NCBI RefSeq assembly: GCF_003862495.1
Contig: NZ_RRCH01000028.1
Coordinates: 1 to 64,000 of the forward strand
Direction of reading: 5' to 3'
Length of the DNA: 64,000 nucleotides
Source: Halocatena pleomorpha
GTDB taxonomy: Archaea; Halobacteriota; Halobacteria; Halobacteriales; Haloarculaceae
The translations under genes and the position numbers were made by a program. The first letter of the stretch is position 1, and each line of letters begins with the position of its first letter. Shown in pieces: positions 34,905-44,150 of this stretch. Below the pieces are notes generated by a model. The model worked only from the letters and a program-made list of their open reading frames with translations, made no database searches and was not told where the DNA came from.

Positions 34905-35666
34905 ATGGGATCATCCATGGGTCGAAAACTCATCGACAAATCGGTGGTAGTCACGGGTGCAGCGTCGGGAATCGGACGTGCTATTGCGCTCCGATTCGCT
35001 GACGAGGGAGCCAACATCGTCGTTGCCGACGTTCGAAAAGAGCCCCGTGAGGGTGGGAAACCGACACACGAGATGATTTCAGGGGCGAAATTTATTGAGA
35101 CCGATGTTTCAGACATGACAGCGGTTCATGATGCCATCGAGAAGGCGGTTGAAGCGTTCGGTCGCCTCGATGTTATGGTGAACAACGCGGGGGTCTTTCC
35201 CGGGAATCAACCAGTAGAGACGGTCGACGAAGCGGACTACGACTGGGTGATGAACATCAATCTCAAGGGCGTCTATTTTGGGAGCAAATTCGCGGCGGAG
35301 GTGATGCGCGAGCAAGACGACGGAGGATCGATCATCAATGTCTCATCGATCGCTGGACTCGTTGGGTATCCTGACGCGTCGGCGTACTGTGCGTCGAAAG
35401 GTGGGATCACGAATCTCTCGAGAGAACTCGCAGTCGAACTTGGTGGGGACGGCATCCGGGTCAATGCGGTCAATCCGGGGGTGATCGAGACAGCAATGAC
35501 GACCCAAGACGCATCGGTCGCAGGAACACTCGATGAACAGATCCCCTTGCATCGCGACGGTCAACCTGAAGACGTCGCTGGCGCAGTACTCTTCTTGGCA
35601 ACTGACGACGCTGCATACGTTACTGGACACAACCTCGTGGTGGATGGTGGATACACCGCACAGTGA
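34905..35666 (+). CDS. SDR family oxidoreductase
   Basis: This 253-residue classical short-chain dehydrogenase has KSVVVTGAASGIGRAIAL (cofactor), VVADVRKEP (acidic D after strand 2, favouring NAD+), VMVNNAGVFPG and INVSSIAGLVGYPDAS. The catalytic YCASKGG, VNAVNPGVIETAM and a C-terminal GHNLVVDGGYTAQ complete it. It is closest in feel to glucose 1-dehydrogenase/3-oxoacyl-reductase-like members. The preferred start is ATG 34905, with ATG 34917 the alternative; an upstream ATG at 34863 would add 14 atypical residues. It stands alone, without a neighbour that points to a substrate. Confidence 0.9.
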   Translation: MGSSMGRKLIDKSVVVTGAASGIGRAIALRFADEGANIVVADVRKEPREGGKPTHEMISGAKFIETDVSDMTAVHDAIEKAVEAFGRLDVMVNNAGVFPGNQPVETVDEADYDWVMNINLKGVYFGSKFAAEVMREQDDGGSIINVSSIAGLVGYPDASAYCASKGGITNLSRELAVELGGDGIRVNAVNPGVIETAMTTQDASVAGTLDEQIPLHRDGQPEDVAGAVLFLATDDAAYVTGHNLVVDGGYTAQ

Positions 35667-36038
35667 CTGTATTGCACGTGAGTAACTGGTTTGGGTGCCA
35701 CCGTCGTATCTCCAAATTCGGCTGATCTGGCTACTACTCGTGAACACTTCGTGGAATCTGTTACGTTTAAGTTGCAACTTACTGTATTAAATGAGCGATA
35801 AAGGTATTCGCGGAGCAATTGGTTGGGAGTAACTATTTTGCATAGTCACCACGTGCCAACGGGTTGGTGGATATCAATGAAGTGTATCGGTGTCGCAGAA
35901 AAAGCCCCGAGACCAGACAGCAGAGGTGCAAGTTCTGGAGAATATGTGTCAGATCTCCAACGGCCCGAGCCCGAGGGCGATCTCACACTCAAGCAAACGA
36001 AGAACCGTACAACGATCACGTGTTGATCGATAGTTACA
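35667..36038. other. 372-base intergenic region
   Basis: Overlapping short frames between 35823 and 36026 show no family character. A 13-codon frame (MSDKGIRGAIGWE, ATG near 35790) looks protein-like and may be the start of a lost gene. No tRNA or repeat seen. Confidence 0.35.
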
Positions 36039-36197
36039 ATGAGCGTCCAAACTCTCTGCCAGATCTGTGAATCAGCGCCTGCTGAGTATCAGTGTACACG
36101 GTGTGGTGCTCTTGTGTGCGCCGCCCATTATGACAAGGAAACTGGGTTGTGTACCGATTGCGCCACAGCAATCCGCGACTCACCCCCCGACAGATAG
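36039..36197 (+). CDS. HIT/B-box-like zinc-finger microprotein
   Basis: This 52-residue protein with eight cysteine/histidine ligands reads LCQICESAPAEYQCTRCG, VCAAHYDKETGLCTDC. This is the C-x2-C pattern repeated with a C-x3-H, typical of a cross-brace two-zinc finger (zf-HIT/B-box-like) common as small stand-alone proteins in haloarchaea. It is probably an adaptor or regulator in the cytoplasm; the partner is unknown. The ATG is preceded by no clear Shine-Dalgarno. It is too short to be found by length-based gene calling but the ligand spacing makes it convincing. Confidence 0.75.
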   Translation: MSVQTLCQICESAPAEYQCTRCGALVCAAHYDKETGLCTDCATAIRDSPPDR

Positions 36198-36660
36198 ACC
36201 CTCGATAGAATCCGAACGCGGTGTAGCTACCAGACATGTACCATTATCATACGGCAATAGTCTATAGTCTTCGCACAGTGTAAGGAAGTCGTTACTAGAT
36301 GGAAAACAGAAATGGAAAATCAAGGAATCACATATTTCACACCATACAACTTCTGTAACATAGACACACCTTGATAGCCATCGTCGCGGTCAAGGTGAAT
36401 CATCACAATACGATATCGCAGTCCCTACGATAACCTCTGATTACTCCAATCGTGTTCTCCTTTACATCGCTACGTTTGTAAAGGAACATGAAAAATCGAC
36501 CTACCGAAACACTCAAATAATGTATACTTGTCTCGCTAAGGGATACGCTGTGTCCGCTAGGCTTCGCTAGACTTCTTTCCGTGGATGACTTCGTCTTATG
36601 GGCATGCATGTGGAACCCAGAAGCGTGTTTTTCCATAATGACCGTGATTTCGACAGTAGC
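36198..36660. other. 463-base intergenic region
   Basis: No supported gene. On the minus strand a 27-residue frame (ATG 36403 to TGA 36320) reads MIHLDRDDGYQGVSMLQKLY and is open upstream, so it may be a remnant. CTAGGCTTCGCTAG (about 36558-36571) is a small hairpin-like inverted repeat. Confidence 0.35.
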
Positions 36661-36810
36661 TCATTCCGAATACCCTTCCCTGTGGAAGGTGCCGCCTGTT
36701 TCGTACATGGAAACTAGTTCGGTAATAAGCTCCTCGTATGATTCGTCTTCCTCTAGGTGGTCGTCTAACCGTGCTTTGAGATCATCGCTGATTTGCAGTG
36801 TATATGTCAT
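36661..36810 (-). CDS. DUF7557/CopG-like antitoxin-type small protein
   Basis: This 49-residue protein reads MTYTLQISDDLKARLDDHL, EDESYEELITELVSMYE and ends EGYSE. The first strand plus two helices is the ribbon-helix-helix-like layout of the haloarchaeal DUF7557 group, which resembles antitoxin DNA-binding domains (VapB/CopG type). No toxin gene of the PIN or RelE type is adjacent on either strand. The gene is shorter than usual gene-calling cut-offs. A TGA of an upstream, uncertain frame (36807-37049) overlaps its ATG by four bases, which could be coupling or chance. Confidence 0.75.
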   Translation of the reverse strand: MTYTLQISDDLKARLDDHLEEDESYEELITELVSMYETGGTFHREGYSE

Positions 36811-37129
36811 GGTGAACACCTCTTTTCATGTTGTTTTGTTTCGACCCGAGCTCTGTTCGTCGAATCACGTTTCGTCAGCTGGTGAGTTGATGGTCGGGTC
36901 GGTTCGTTGAACCGGGGAGTCTCGACATGGGTCACTCTCTCTACGATGTGCTGTTGGAAATATGTTCTTGGCGTTCCGGGTGTAAATGCCAGTTGAACGT
37001 GCCCTGTTGGATACGTAGTGTTACTAAATATCAAGGAACACTGCGCCATGACGACAGTGCTGTCGGATCGTGTGTCGACTGTTCTCAGAGACTGTGATCA
37101 TAAATGAAGTGGAGGGCGTATGTCTTTAT
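36811..37129. other. 319-base intergenic region
   Basis: The minus strand 36807-37049 has an open 80-codon frame touching the antitoxin-like gene, but its composition (polar, Thr/Pro/Gln/His-rich, with no acidic bias) is unlike haloarchaeal proteins, so I do not call it. GTTACTAAATATC (37019-37031) is AT-rich. The region should carry the divergent promoters of the antitoxin-like and channel genes. Confidence 0.35.
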
Positions 37130-38767
37130 ATGACAATGCAGTCCCGTCGAACGGTTTATTATCTCACACTAGTTATCGTGACCACCCTGGTCTTTACCGG
37201 TGCGTACAACGCCGGAATGGCCAGTTGGGAGAATCGCCCGCAGTCCCTGTATCGGTCTCTGGAGTTCGTTGTCCAGAGTTTTACGACCACAGGATATGGG
37301 TCGGACGCGCCGTGGCAAACACCCCAGATGAACGTGTTGGTGATACTGATGCAGTTCGCTGGCATCGGACTCATCCTCACTGCGGTAGACGTGTTCGCCG
37401 TTCCTTGGCTCCGTGATGTGCTCACCACGGCGGCTCCAAAGACGATTTCTGAGGTGTCAGACCACATTATCGTCTGTGAGTACACACCTCGAATCGAGGC
37501 GTTTGTCACAGAACTCGACGCCCGGGATCGAGGATACGTCCTCATTGAGTCCGACGAGGATACTGCCAAGGAACTTCATGAGGCCGGATATCAGGTCATC
37601 GAAGGCGATCCCGAGTCTATTGAGACGCTTGCCAACGCGCAACTCGGATCCGCGATCGCTGTGGTCGTTGATGCCGCGGATGATACGAGTGCAAGCATTG
37701 CGCTTTCCGCTCGTGATGCGCGTCCTGAGGTGCGTGTAATAACACTCATCGAAGATCCAGATCTCGCGCAGTATCACCGTGCAGCCGGTGTGGATGCGGT
37801 GCTCTCTCCTCGGCAGTTACTGGGGGAGAGTCTGGCCGCACACGTTCCCACAGCGGTCACCACAGAGATCGGAGACGAAATCGCCATTGGGGAGGATTTT
37901 GGACTTGTCAAGCTCACGGTTGCGGAGGGAAGCGAACTCTGTGGCGCAACGTTTGCCGAGGTTGGGCTACGTGCACGATTCGGTGTGAAGGTGATCGGCG
38001 CGTGGTTCAATGGCGACTTCAAAACGCCTATCGACTTGAACGATGTATTGGAGGCCGGAACGCGGCTTCTCGTGGCAGGCGAGCTAGAACAAGTGGAGTC
38101 GCTGCAGGACGCGACTCCCTCGACAGTCCGAGCGTTCACATCCCACCGGATCGTTCTTGCCGGATACGGTGACTCCGGCAAAGCGGTGTACAACGCCCTA
38201 TCCCGATCGGAATCGCAGCTGACTGTCCTTGATATCGAGGAGAAAGAGCACACCGATGTCATGGGTGACGCACGTGAACCAGCCATCCTGAAAGAGGCCG
38301 GAATTGTGAACGCTGACGCACTAGTACTCACAGTTGCAGACGATACAACAGCTATTTTCACGACACTTATTGCTCATGAATTGAATTCGGATCTTCCCAT
38401 TATCGTCCGAGCCAGCGAGGAGAATGACGTCGAGAAACTGTATCGAGCGGGTGCTAGCTACGTGCAATCGTTGACGACGGTCAGCGGCCGGATGCTCGCC
38501 TCAACGGTCTTCGAAGACGAGGAGGTGTTGACGTACAACACACAAATCAACGTTGTCCGTCTCTCTGTAGGCGAACTTGAGGGACGTACGTTGGCCGATG
38601 AAGACGTTCGAACCCGGACAGGGTGTACGGTAGTTGCGATCGTCAGAAACGGTGAGACGATCACCGACTTCGATACAGCGAGATTCACCTTCGAGACGGG
38701 GGATGAAGTCGTCATCGTCGGTACCGACGATGCCACTACTCGGTTCGAACAGCAGTACAGCACCTGA
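37130..38767 (+). CDS. two-TM potassium channel with two RCK/TrkA domains
   Basis: This 545-residue protein has a first helix (TVYYLTLVIVTTLVFTGAY), a pore loop VQSFTTTGYGSDAPW with the GYG filter, and a second helix (MNVLVILMQFAGIGLILTAV). Two TrkA-N-type nucleotide-binding domains follow: DHIIVCEYTPRIEAFV, and HRIVLAGYGDSGKAVYNAL, with the G-x-G-x-x-G only in the second. Each is followed by a TrkA-C-type domain. This is the MthK/KtrA-type architecture, a ligand-gated K+ channel for intracellular K+ and osmotic balance. The first RCK domain has a degenerate glycine motif and may be structural only. ATG 37130 (or 37136) fits the first helix. Confidence 0.88.
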   Translation: MTMQSRRTVYYLTLVIVTTLVFTGAYNAGMASWENRPQSLYRSLEFVVQSFTTTGYGSDAPWQTPQMNVLVILMQFAGIGLILTAVDVFAVPWLRDVLTTAAPKTISEVSDHIIVCEYTPRIEAFVTELDARDRGYVLIESDEDTAKELHEAGYQVIEGDPESIETLANAQLGSAIAVVVDAADDTSASIALSARDARPEVRVITLIEDPDLAQYHRAAGVDAVLSPRQLLGESLAAHVPTAVTTEIGDEIAIGEDFGLVKLTVAEGSELCGATFAEVGLRARFGVKVIGAWFNGDFKTPIDLNDVLEAGTRLLVAGELEQVESLQDATPSTVRAFTSHRIVLAGYGDSGKAVYNALSRSESQLTVLDIEEKEHTDVMGDAREPAILKEAGIVNADALVLTVADDTTAIFTTLIAHELNSDLPIIVRASEENDVEKLYRAGASYVQSLTTVSGRMLASTVFEDEEVLTYNTQINVVRLSVGELEGRTLADEDVRTRTGCTVVAIVRNGETITDFDTARFTFETGDEVVIVGTDDATTRFEQQYST

Positions 38768-39029
38768 ACCTATCAAAAATTCAGAAGCAACCCGACAAAA
38801 TCGTGTATTCGGGCAACCCGGCTGTCGGAACCGCAATTCACGCGTCCAGAACTCGGAGGTGGTTTGTACGATCAGAATTCCGTTCCTCAACTGGTTTCCA
38901 TCCTGTGTACTCGTTCGCGTCACTCTGTCGTTGCGCATGAAAGGTATCTCGCGGTGTGTGTTTCATGTCCCCAGAATGTATTTTTGACGAGGATGAATAC
39001 GGTCTCTGCTCCTGGTCGTTCAGACGGCG

Positions 39030-40304
39030 TTATCCAAGCGGATCGTCTGTAATACTGATGTCGCCGCGATCCTCCTCGTGCTCGTTGAGCCGTCCCGGAG
39101 CGATGTCAAAATCGAACACTGCTTTCGGGAGCGCGAGTGTCGAACAGGCGTTGGGGACATCAACGACTCCACTCTGTCGTCCTTCGATGGGGACCGTGCC
39201 TAAGATGTGGTAGGCCTGCTGGCCGGTGTATCCGAACTTCTTCAAATAATCGATCGCTTGAAGCGAGGCGCGCCGATAAGCGATGTGCGGATCGATATAG
39301 TGCTGTTCTCCGTCTTCTGTGACTGAGTACCCACAGAAAGTAACGTAGTCTTCGAACGTCGGTCCCCGGTTCCCCGGTTCGAATATGGGGTGATCGACGC
39401 CGTATTTATTCATCCCATCTTTAATTACATCAAACTCGACATCAATGTATGCAGCCATTTCGATAGCGCCACAGAAGGTAATCTCCCCATCACCCTGAGA
39501 CGCGTGGAAATCCCCGATCCCAAACTTTGCGCCCTCCACGTAAACTGGGAAGTACACCGTGGAGCCGATAGAAAGGTCCTTAATGTCGTGGTTTCCCCCG
39601 TGTTCACGGGGCGGGACGGTCCGTGCTGCCTCCTCTGCGGCCGCTTCAGCGTCATCGGCGTCCATTTCTCCCATCAGAGCGCCTTCCTTCGTCGGGGGAT
39701 TCGCAACTGACGGCTCGGCTTCACCGGTCGGATGATCGTGAATCGATTCGGGGTCTTCCTCGTGTTTGTCGATGAGTTTCTGCTCGCGCTCGTTCCACTC
39801 TTCAAGGAGTTCTTGATCCGGAGCGCATCCAGCTAATCCAGGATGGATCTTTCCTTGATACCGGACATCCGGAACGTGCCGGGATGAGACCGTATATCCG
39901 TCAAGGTCCCAGATCGACTTCGCTGCATCGGGAAAATGATCTGTGAGGAATCCACCCCCGTTCTGTTGTGAAAACGTTCCTGTGAATCCGAACTCCCAAC
40001 GATCGTTCAACGGTCCCATATCAAGGAACTCGACCTTCAGTAAGTCACCAGGTTCGGCACCGTTCACATGGACTGGTCCAGCTAGGTAGTGAACCTGCGT
40101 GAGATCCACGTCACGAATCTCGTTTGCGTTGTCGTTGTCTCGGATCTGCCCGCCGGTCCAGTCAAGCGCTTCGAGACGCATGGTTTCTCCTGTATCGGCT
40201 TCAATGACGGCAGGAATGTCCGGATGCCACCGGTTAAACGGATTGGCACCGGGTTGCTCATCAGGCGGACTATCTACGTCAACTTCGAATTTTACTTCTG
40301 GCAT
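39030..40304 (-). CDS. acetamidase/formamidase family protein
   Basis: This 424-residue protein is of the FmdA/AmdA family. It starts MPEVKFEVDVDSPPDEQPG and contains AGPVHVNGAEPGDLLKVEFLD, GKIHPGLAGCAPDQELLEEW, REHGGNHDIKDLSIGSTVYF and GAKFGIGDFHASQGDGEI. This last block carries the His/Glu region of the active site. VDVPNACSTLALPKAVFDFD closes it. It hydrolyses formamide or short aliphatic amides to ammonia plus acid, probably for nitrogen scavenging, in the cytoplasm. No urea or amide transporter is adjacent. ATG 40304 is preferred over an upstream TTG at 40316. A GAATAAATACAC stretch on the minus strand about 38 bases before the ATG is a candidate TATA box. Confidence 0.9.
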   Translation of the reverse strand: MPEVKFEVDVDSPPDEQPGANPFNRWHPDIPAVIEADTGETMRLEALDWTGGQIRDNDNANEIRDVDLTQVHYLAGPVHVNGAEPGDLLKVEFLDMGPLNDRWEFGFTGTFSQQNGGGFLTDHFPDAAKSIWDLDGYTVSSRHVPDVRYQGKIHPGLAGCAPDQELLEEWNEREQKLIDKHEEDPESIHDHPTGEAEPSVANPPTKEGALMGEMDADDAEAAAEEAARTVPPREHGGNHDIKDLSIGSTVYFPVYVEGAKFGIGDFHASQGDGEITFCGAIEMAAYIDVEFDVIKDGMNKYGVDHPIFEPGNRGPTFEDYVTFCGYSVTEDGEQHYIDPHIAYRRASLQAIDYLKKFGYTGQQAYHILGTVPIEGRQSGVVDVPNACSTLALPKAVFDFDIAPGRLNEHEEDRGDISITDDPLG

Positions 40305-40535
40305 GGTTATCACCAATCAATAGGCTTAGTGTATTTATTCGAGCCTGCCGACCTTAATAGTTATGCGCTATATTAAATGTTTAATTTTTATAATGATTCT
40401 ATTCTTATATAGGTATAGATTAATTCCTTCACTAAAATTTAAGTCTGTATATAAATCCAGAGCACTTTGTTTGAATTATTCAAGTGGTAGGCTAAGAGAG
40501 TGCTTTGCGCCCGCTTTCGGTGGGATCAAGCGTCG

Positions 40536-42236
40536 CTAGTGTCCGTGTCCATCCGTCGAATGTCCGATAGCCCATGGATGCCCGCCCGTCGATGTGCGAA
40601 CAGTGTTGGAACCGTGTTCGTGTTCTCGGTCGATGTCGTTATCTGCTGACGCTACGATAATATCATCAATTCTGATAATTGTATTCGAAGCCTCTTGGGC
40701 GTTTGTAATCGCACGCCGTTTGATCGTTAGTGGCTCCAGCACTCCGACAGCAACCATATCCTGAATATCTCCCGTCAGGACAGCGAGCCCGGCAGTATGA
40801 TTGCCTGCGTGGTGGCGGGTGCGGAGATCAATGAGGCTGTCGATCGGATCCATTCCAGCGTTCTTCGCGAGCGTTCGAGGAATGATCTCAAGTGCGTCAG
40901 CGAATGCCGTGGCGGCCAACTGTGCTTGTCCTTCGATACCTACAGCATAATCACGGAGGTCTGTTGCGAGCATAACCTCGATCGCACCACCGCCGGGAAG
41001 TACCTCTCTGTGTTCGATAGTCAATTCGAGCACAGCGATGCAATCCGAAAGGATCCGCTTCATCTCGTCGACAACGTGTGCAGTTCCGCCACGGAGGAGA
41101 AGTGAGACTTGCTTGGAGTCTGAGCCACCTGTAACGATAGCCAGCTCTCGATCACCGGCCGACCGACGCTCGACTACCCTCGCACGGCCGGTGTCAGCGG
41201 CAGAGAGGTGGTCGATCGACCCAACGTGCTGGGCACCGGTTACGCGCCCGAGTTTGCGCAGTTCGTCCTTGCGTGTTCGCTCGACCGCGAGGACGTTTTC
41301 ACGCGCGAGGAAATGCCGGATCGGATCGTCGATGCTCTTCTGACAGAACACGACATCTGCACCAGCGTCCACGATTGTCGTGACGCACTCCTCATACACG
41401 CGATCCTCATATTCGAGCAACGCCGGACGTTGTTCGGGATCACCGAAATTGACCGTTCCGTGCCCGGTGACTGTCTCGACCGTTAGTTGAGAGTCGATGA
41501 GCGCGATCGTAGCGTCTTCGATCCGTCGTGGAAATGCTGTGGTCGGTGACACCATTGATGTCGAGGACCGCTCCATATCGATCACCAGACCGTCGATGAC
41601 TTCTGAATCGCGACAGCTGCCACCAGCGACAGTCTGCTGGGTGATGTTCCGGCGATCAATGAGTCCGTCACACTCGACCGCTTGCACCGCTCTGACGGCG
41701 AGACCGGCGAGAAACCGAGCATCGGGATTGTCCCATTTGCCCGTGATGACCGTCCGGGCGATCTTCTGGAGCTGATCGGGATCATTGGCGTCAATTCTGA
41801 TCGTGGCTTGCTGCAGAGTTTCACACGCTCGTTCGGCTGCTAGGTGATAGCCATCAGAGATAGTAGTGGGATGAAGACCTTGTTCGATGAGGTCTGCTGC
41901 ATTCCGAAGCAATGCACCTGTCAAGAGTACGGCGGTCGTGGTTCCATCACCCGCTGTGTCCTCTTGTGTTTCGGCTACATCCACTACCATCTCAGCGATC
42001 GGGTGATTGATATCCATCCGATCGAGGATGCTCGCCCCATCGTTCGTGACGACGAGCTTCCCGTCTGCGGTGAGTAACATTTTGTCTAAACTCTTCGGTC
42101 CGAGCGTGGTCTGAACGGTCTCGGCAAGCGCCTTTCCTGCGGAGAAGTTGGCGTACTGAGCGTCTGCACCGTGGATACGTTCGGCGTCCTTGTTCACTGC
42201 CGGAAGCAACTGATGGATGCCACTTTTAATCCTCAT
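40536..42236 (-). CDS. group II chaperonin (thermosome) subunit, divergent
   Basis: This 566-residue protein has complete thermosome blocks. TLGPKSLDKMLLTADGKLVV, TNDGASILDRMDINHP, AGDGTTTAVLLTGALLRNA and EVLPGGGAIEVMLATDLR are present, and so is NAGMDPIDSLIDLRTRH with the ATP-site Asps. The N-terminus is atypical (RIKSGIHQLLPAVNKDAERI). The C-terminal tail ends HPWAIGHSTDGHGH, whereas the common haloarchaeal subunits end in Gly/Met-rich repeats. It should assemble into a cytosolic double-ring folding machine, perhaps as a minor alternative subunit. The start is ATG 42236 or a GTG six bases upstream (42242); the minus-strand TATA-like GTATTTTTATTTGG about 27 bases upstream would make either nearly leaderless. 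Confidence 0.9.
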   Translation of the reverse strand: MRIKSGIHQLLPAVNKDAERIHGADAQYANFSAGKALAETVQTTLGPKSLDKMLLTADGKLVVTNDGASILDRMDINHPIAEMVVDVAETQEDTAGDGTTTAVLLTGALLRNAADLIEQGLHPTTISDGYHLAAERACETLQQATIRIDANDPDQLQKIARTVITGKWDNPDARFLAGLAVRAVQAVECDGLIDRRNITQQTVAGGSCRDSEVIDGLVIDMERSSTSMVSPTTAFPRRIEDATIALIDSQLTVETVTGHGTVNFGDPEQRPALLEYEDRVYEECVTTIVDAGADVVFCQKSIDDPIRHFLARENVLAVERTRKDELRKLGRVTGAQHVGSIDHLSAADTGRARVVERRSAGDRELAIVTGGSDSKQVSLLLRGGTAHVVDEMKRILSDCIAVLELTIEHREVLPGGGAIEVMLATDLRDYAVGIEGQAQLAATAFADALEIIPRTLAKNAGMDPIDSLIDLRTRHHAGNHTAGLAVLTGDIQDMVAVGVLEPLTIKRRAITNAQEASNTIIRIDDIIVASADNDIDREHEHGSNTVRTSTGGHPWAIGHSTDGHGH

Positions 42237-42479
42237 AATCACGCTCTATTACAAAGGCAGTACCAAATAAAAATACCTATTGTTGTCGACTCCTAATACT
42301 CTATTCGAACAGATACAGCACAGCTGTCACACTACACTGGTCTCAGCAGGCATGTTACGGTAAGATCGTTTTTTGAAACCAACCGAGACATTCGAGGCCG
42401 GCAAGATAGTTGTTTCTGACTTCGTTCGTATTGAGATCCGAGAAGTCAGATACAGTTGGTGCAAAAAAGTTCTGCTGAG

Positions 42480-43766
42480 CTAGTCTTGCGGGAGTGTCCG
42501 ATCGGATTGCTGAGGGGCAGGCGCAGGAGGCTCATGCGTCCCGAAGTCGGGATGGGTTTCTTCCATCCAGATGTACACGATCGTCCCAGAGACGAACATC
42601 AGGGCGGCGGTCAGATAGAAAGCGGCTTCAGCGTTGACGAACTCCATCGAGAATCCGATCAGGATTGCGCCGACGCCGTAACCTGAGTCACGCCACATCC
42701 GGTAGACCCCCATCCCGGTTGCACGCCACGTCGGGTGGGCGGCGTCGCCCGGTACCGTCATCAGATTCGGATAAAGCAACGCCATTCCGAGACCGGAAAC
42801 CCCCGAGAGTATCACCCACGAGAGATACCCGTTGATAAGTACCATCCCGAGGACGCCTGCGCCGGTGAGGAACATTCCTCCGACAACCGGCGAACGTCGA
42901 CCAATCCGATCCGCGAGTCCGCCGGTCGCAATCTGGAGGAAATACATCGCGCTGTGAATCCCAACGACGAACCCCGCCGCTGCGATTCCGAGTCCTTGAC
43001 CCGTGAGATACAGCGGAACGGCGAGCCAGAACAGCGTATCAACGAATTTCTCAATGTGGCCCGCTTGTGCTGCGGCGAACAGCGTCTTGTCACCATAGGT
43101 GGCCCGCTTCAACACCTCGCCAAACGGGAGATTCGCGTCGTGGCTGTCGTCATCATCAACCTCTATCTCCGTGAACTGAACCGTCTCCTTGATGAGGAAG
43201 ACCGAGATAAGGAACGCCAGTACGACGACGGCAGTAAGGAAGTAGAACGGCTCGGGACGGAGGTTCGTCTGCGCTGCGATGACGCCCGTAATCCAGGCAC
43301 CGACTGCGACACCACTATACCCGAACGCCTCATCGATACCCACGGCTAATCCTCGTTGCTCAGGGCTTGCGAGGTCAATTTTGGCGTTGATCGCCATGCT
43401 CCAAGTCAACGCCTGATTGACGCCCAGCAGAATGTTTCCGATTGTGATCCAACTCCAACTCGGCGCGAAGATGAGGATGACGGGGATCGGCAGTGCAGTC
43501 ACCCACCCGAGGATAAGCACGGGCTTGCGGCCGTACTCGCCGCCCCATTTTCCGGCGTAGAGATTGAGAAGTCCTTTGATAAAGCCAAACGAGACGACGA
43601 ACGAGCCGATGACGAACACCGATTCGACGCCGAGCATGTCGCGACCGAGGACAGGCACGACGGCGCGTTCAGATCCGATGGTCAGCCCGGTGGCGAACAC
43701 TAGGAGGATGTGGAGCGAGAACTGTCCGAGGTGCTCGCTGATACCCTGTTTGAGTTCAGTTTCCAT
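42480..43766 (-). CDS. MFS transporter
   Basis: This 428-residue protein has twelve hydrophobic helices of the major facilitator superfamily. The loop 2-3 motif G-x-x-x-D/E-R/K is seen as AGKWGGEYGRKPVLILG, and ADRIGRRSPVVGG is its repeat in the second half. A long cytoplasmic central loop (ETVQFTEIEVDDDDSHDANL) and a short hydrophilic C-terminus are also clear. It moves a small solute, probably by proton or sodium antiport; the substrate is not readable. The 96-residue gene upstream ends four bases before its ATG (stop, then GAGT), so the two form an operon. The HTH-10 regulator gene divergent from it is the likely controller. Confidence 0.88.
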   Translation of the reverse strand: METELKQGISEHLGQFSLHILLVFATGLTIGSERAVVPVLGRDMLGVESVFVIGSFVVSFGFIKGLLNLYAGKWGGEYGRKPVLILGWVTALPIPVILIFAPSWSWITIGNILLGVNQALTWSMAINAKIDLASPEQRGLAVGIDEAFGYSGVAVGAWITGVIAAQTNLRPEPFYFLTAVVVLAFLISVFLIKETVQFTEIEVDDDDSHDANLPFGEVLKRATYGDKTLFAAAQAGHIEKFVDTLFWLAVPLYLTGQGLGIAAAGFVVGIHSAMYFLQIATGGLADRIGRRSPVVGGMFLTGAGVLGMVLINGYLSWVILSGVSGLGMALLYPNLMTVPGDAAHPTWRATGMGVYRMWRDSGYGVGAILIGFSMEFVNAEAAFYLTAALMFVSGTIVYIWMEETHPDFGTHEPPAPAPQQSDRTLPQD

Positions 43767-43770
43767 ACTC

Positions 43771-44061
43771 CTAGATCATTCTGCTGCGCCGTTGTTCAGG
43801 CCCAGTTCCAGCTCGTTGGTGGGACAGATTCTTGTCCCATACTCGTTCGCTTGACGTATCCGAGGTTCGGTGACTGATTTCGCTCGAAGTCACCGGTGAT
43901 CCCGATGAACTAGTACCGTGCGCCAGCAGGGCGAGCGCGTCGTCCGGTCGGTCGAGTTGCCGCTGAAGGCCCACACAGAGCGTCGTAGCGTCCTGCCCGA
44001 CGTTTGCGTCTTCGCCGTCTTGGAACCGATTACTGCGTTCATTGGGATTTTCCTCCGCCAT
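43771..44061 (-). CDS. small polar protein coupled to the MFS transporter
   Basis: This 96-residue hydrophilic protein (NERSNRFQDGEDANVGQDA, LCVGLQRQLDRPDDALALLA, then a Ser/Thr-rich tail) stops in a TAG followed directly by GAG and the transporter ATG. The tight spacing and its divergent promoter shared with an HTH-10 regulator support it as the first gene of the MFS operon. I do not recognise a domain. The tail from residue 50 is low-complexity and could be read partly by chance. Confidence 0.5.
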   Translation of the reverse strand: MAEENPNERSNRFQDGEDANVGQDATTLCVGLQRQLDRPDDALALLAHGTSSSGSPVTSSEISHRTSDTSSERVWDKNLSHQRAGTGPEQRRSRMI

Positions 44062-44101
44062 TTGTATTCACTTATATGAGCAGTATTAGAATATAGGTAA
44101 T

Positions 44102-44117
44102 GCCGGACATGACCGGC
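44102..44117. promoter_or_regulatory. inverted repeat, candidate operator
   Basis: GCCGG-ACATGA-CCGGC is a perfect 5-bp inverted repeat with a 6-base spacer. It sits in the 89-base region between the MFS operon and the HTH-10 gene, directly upstream of the TATA-like TAATTTATAT (44123-44132) of the latter. The TATA centre is about 23 bases before ATG 44151. A binding site of the HTH-10 protein is inferred. Confidence 0.4.
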
Positions 44118-44150
44118 ACTGTTAATTTATATCAGATCGAATAGTCCGCT

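Noticed and set aside
36807-37049. 80-codon minus-strand frame with ATGA overlap to the antitoxin-like gene
   Set aside because: The overlap is suggestive, but the peptide is polar, Thr/Pro/Gln/His-rich and not acidic, unlike haloarchaeal proteins.
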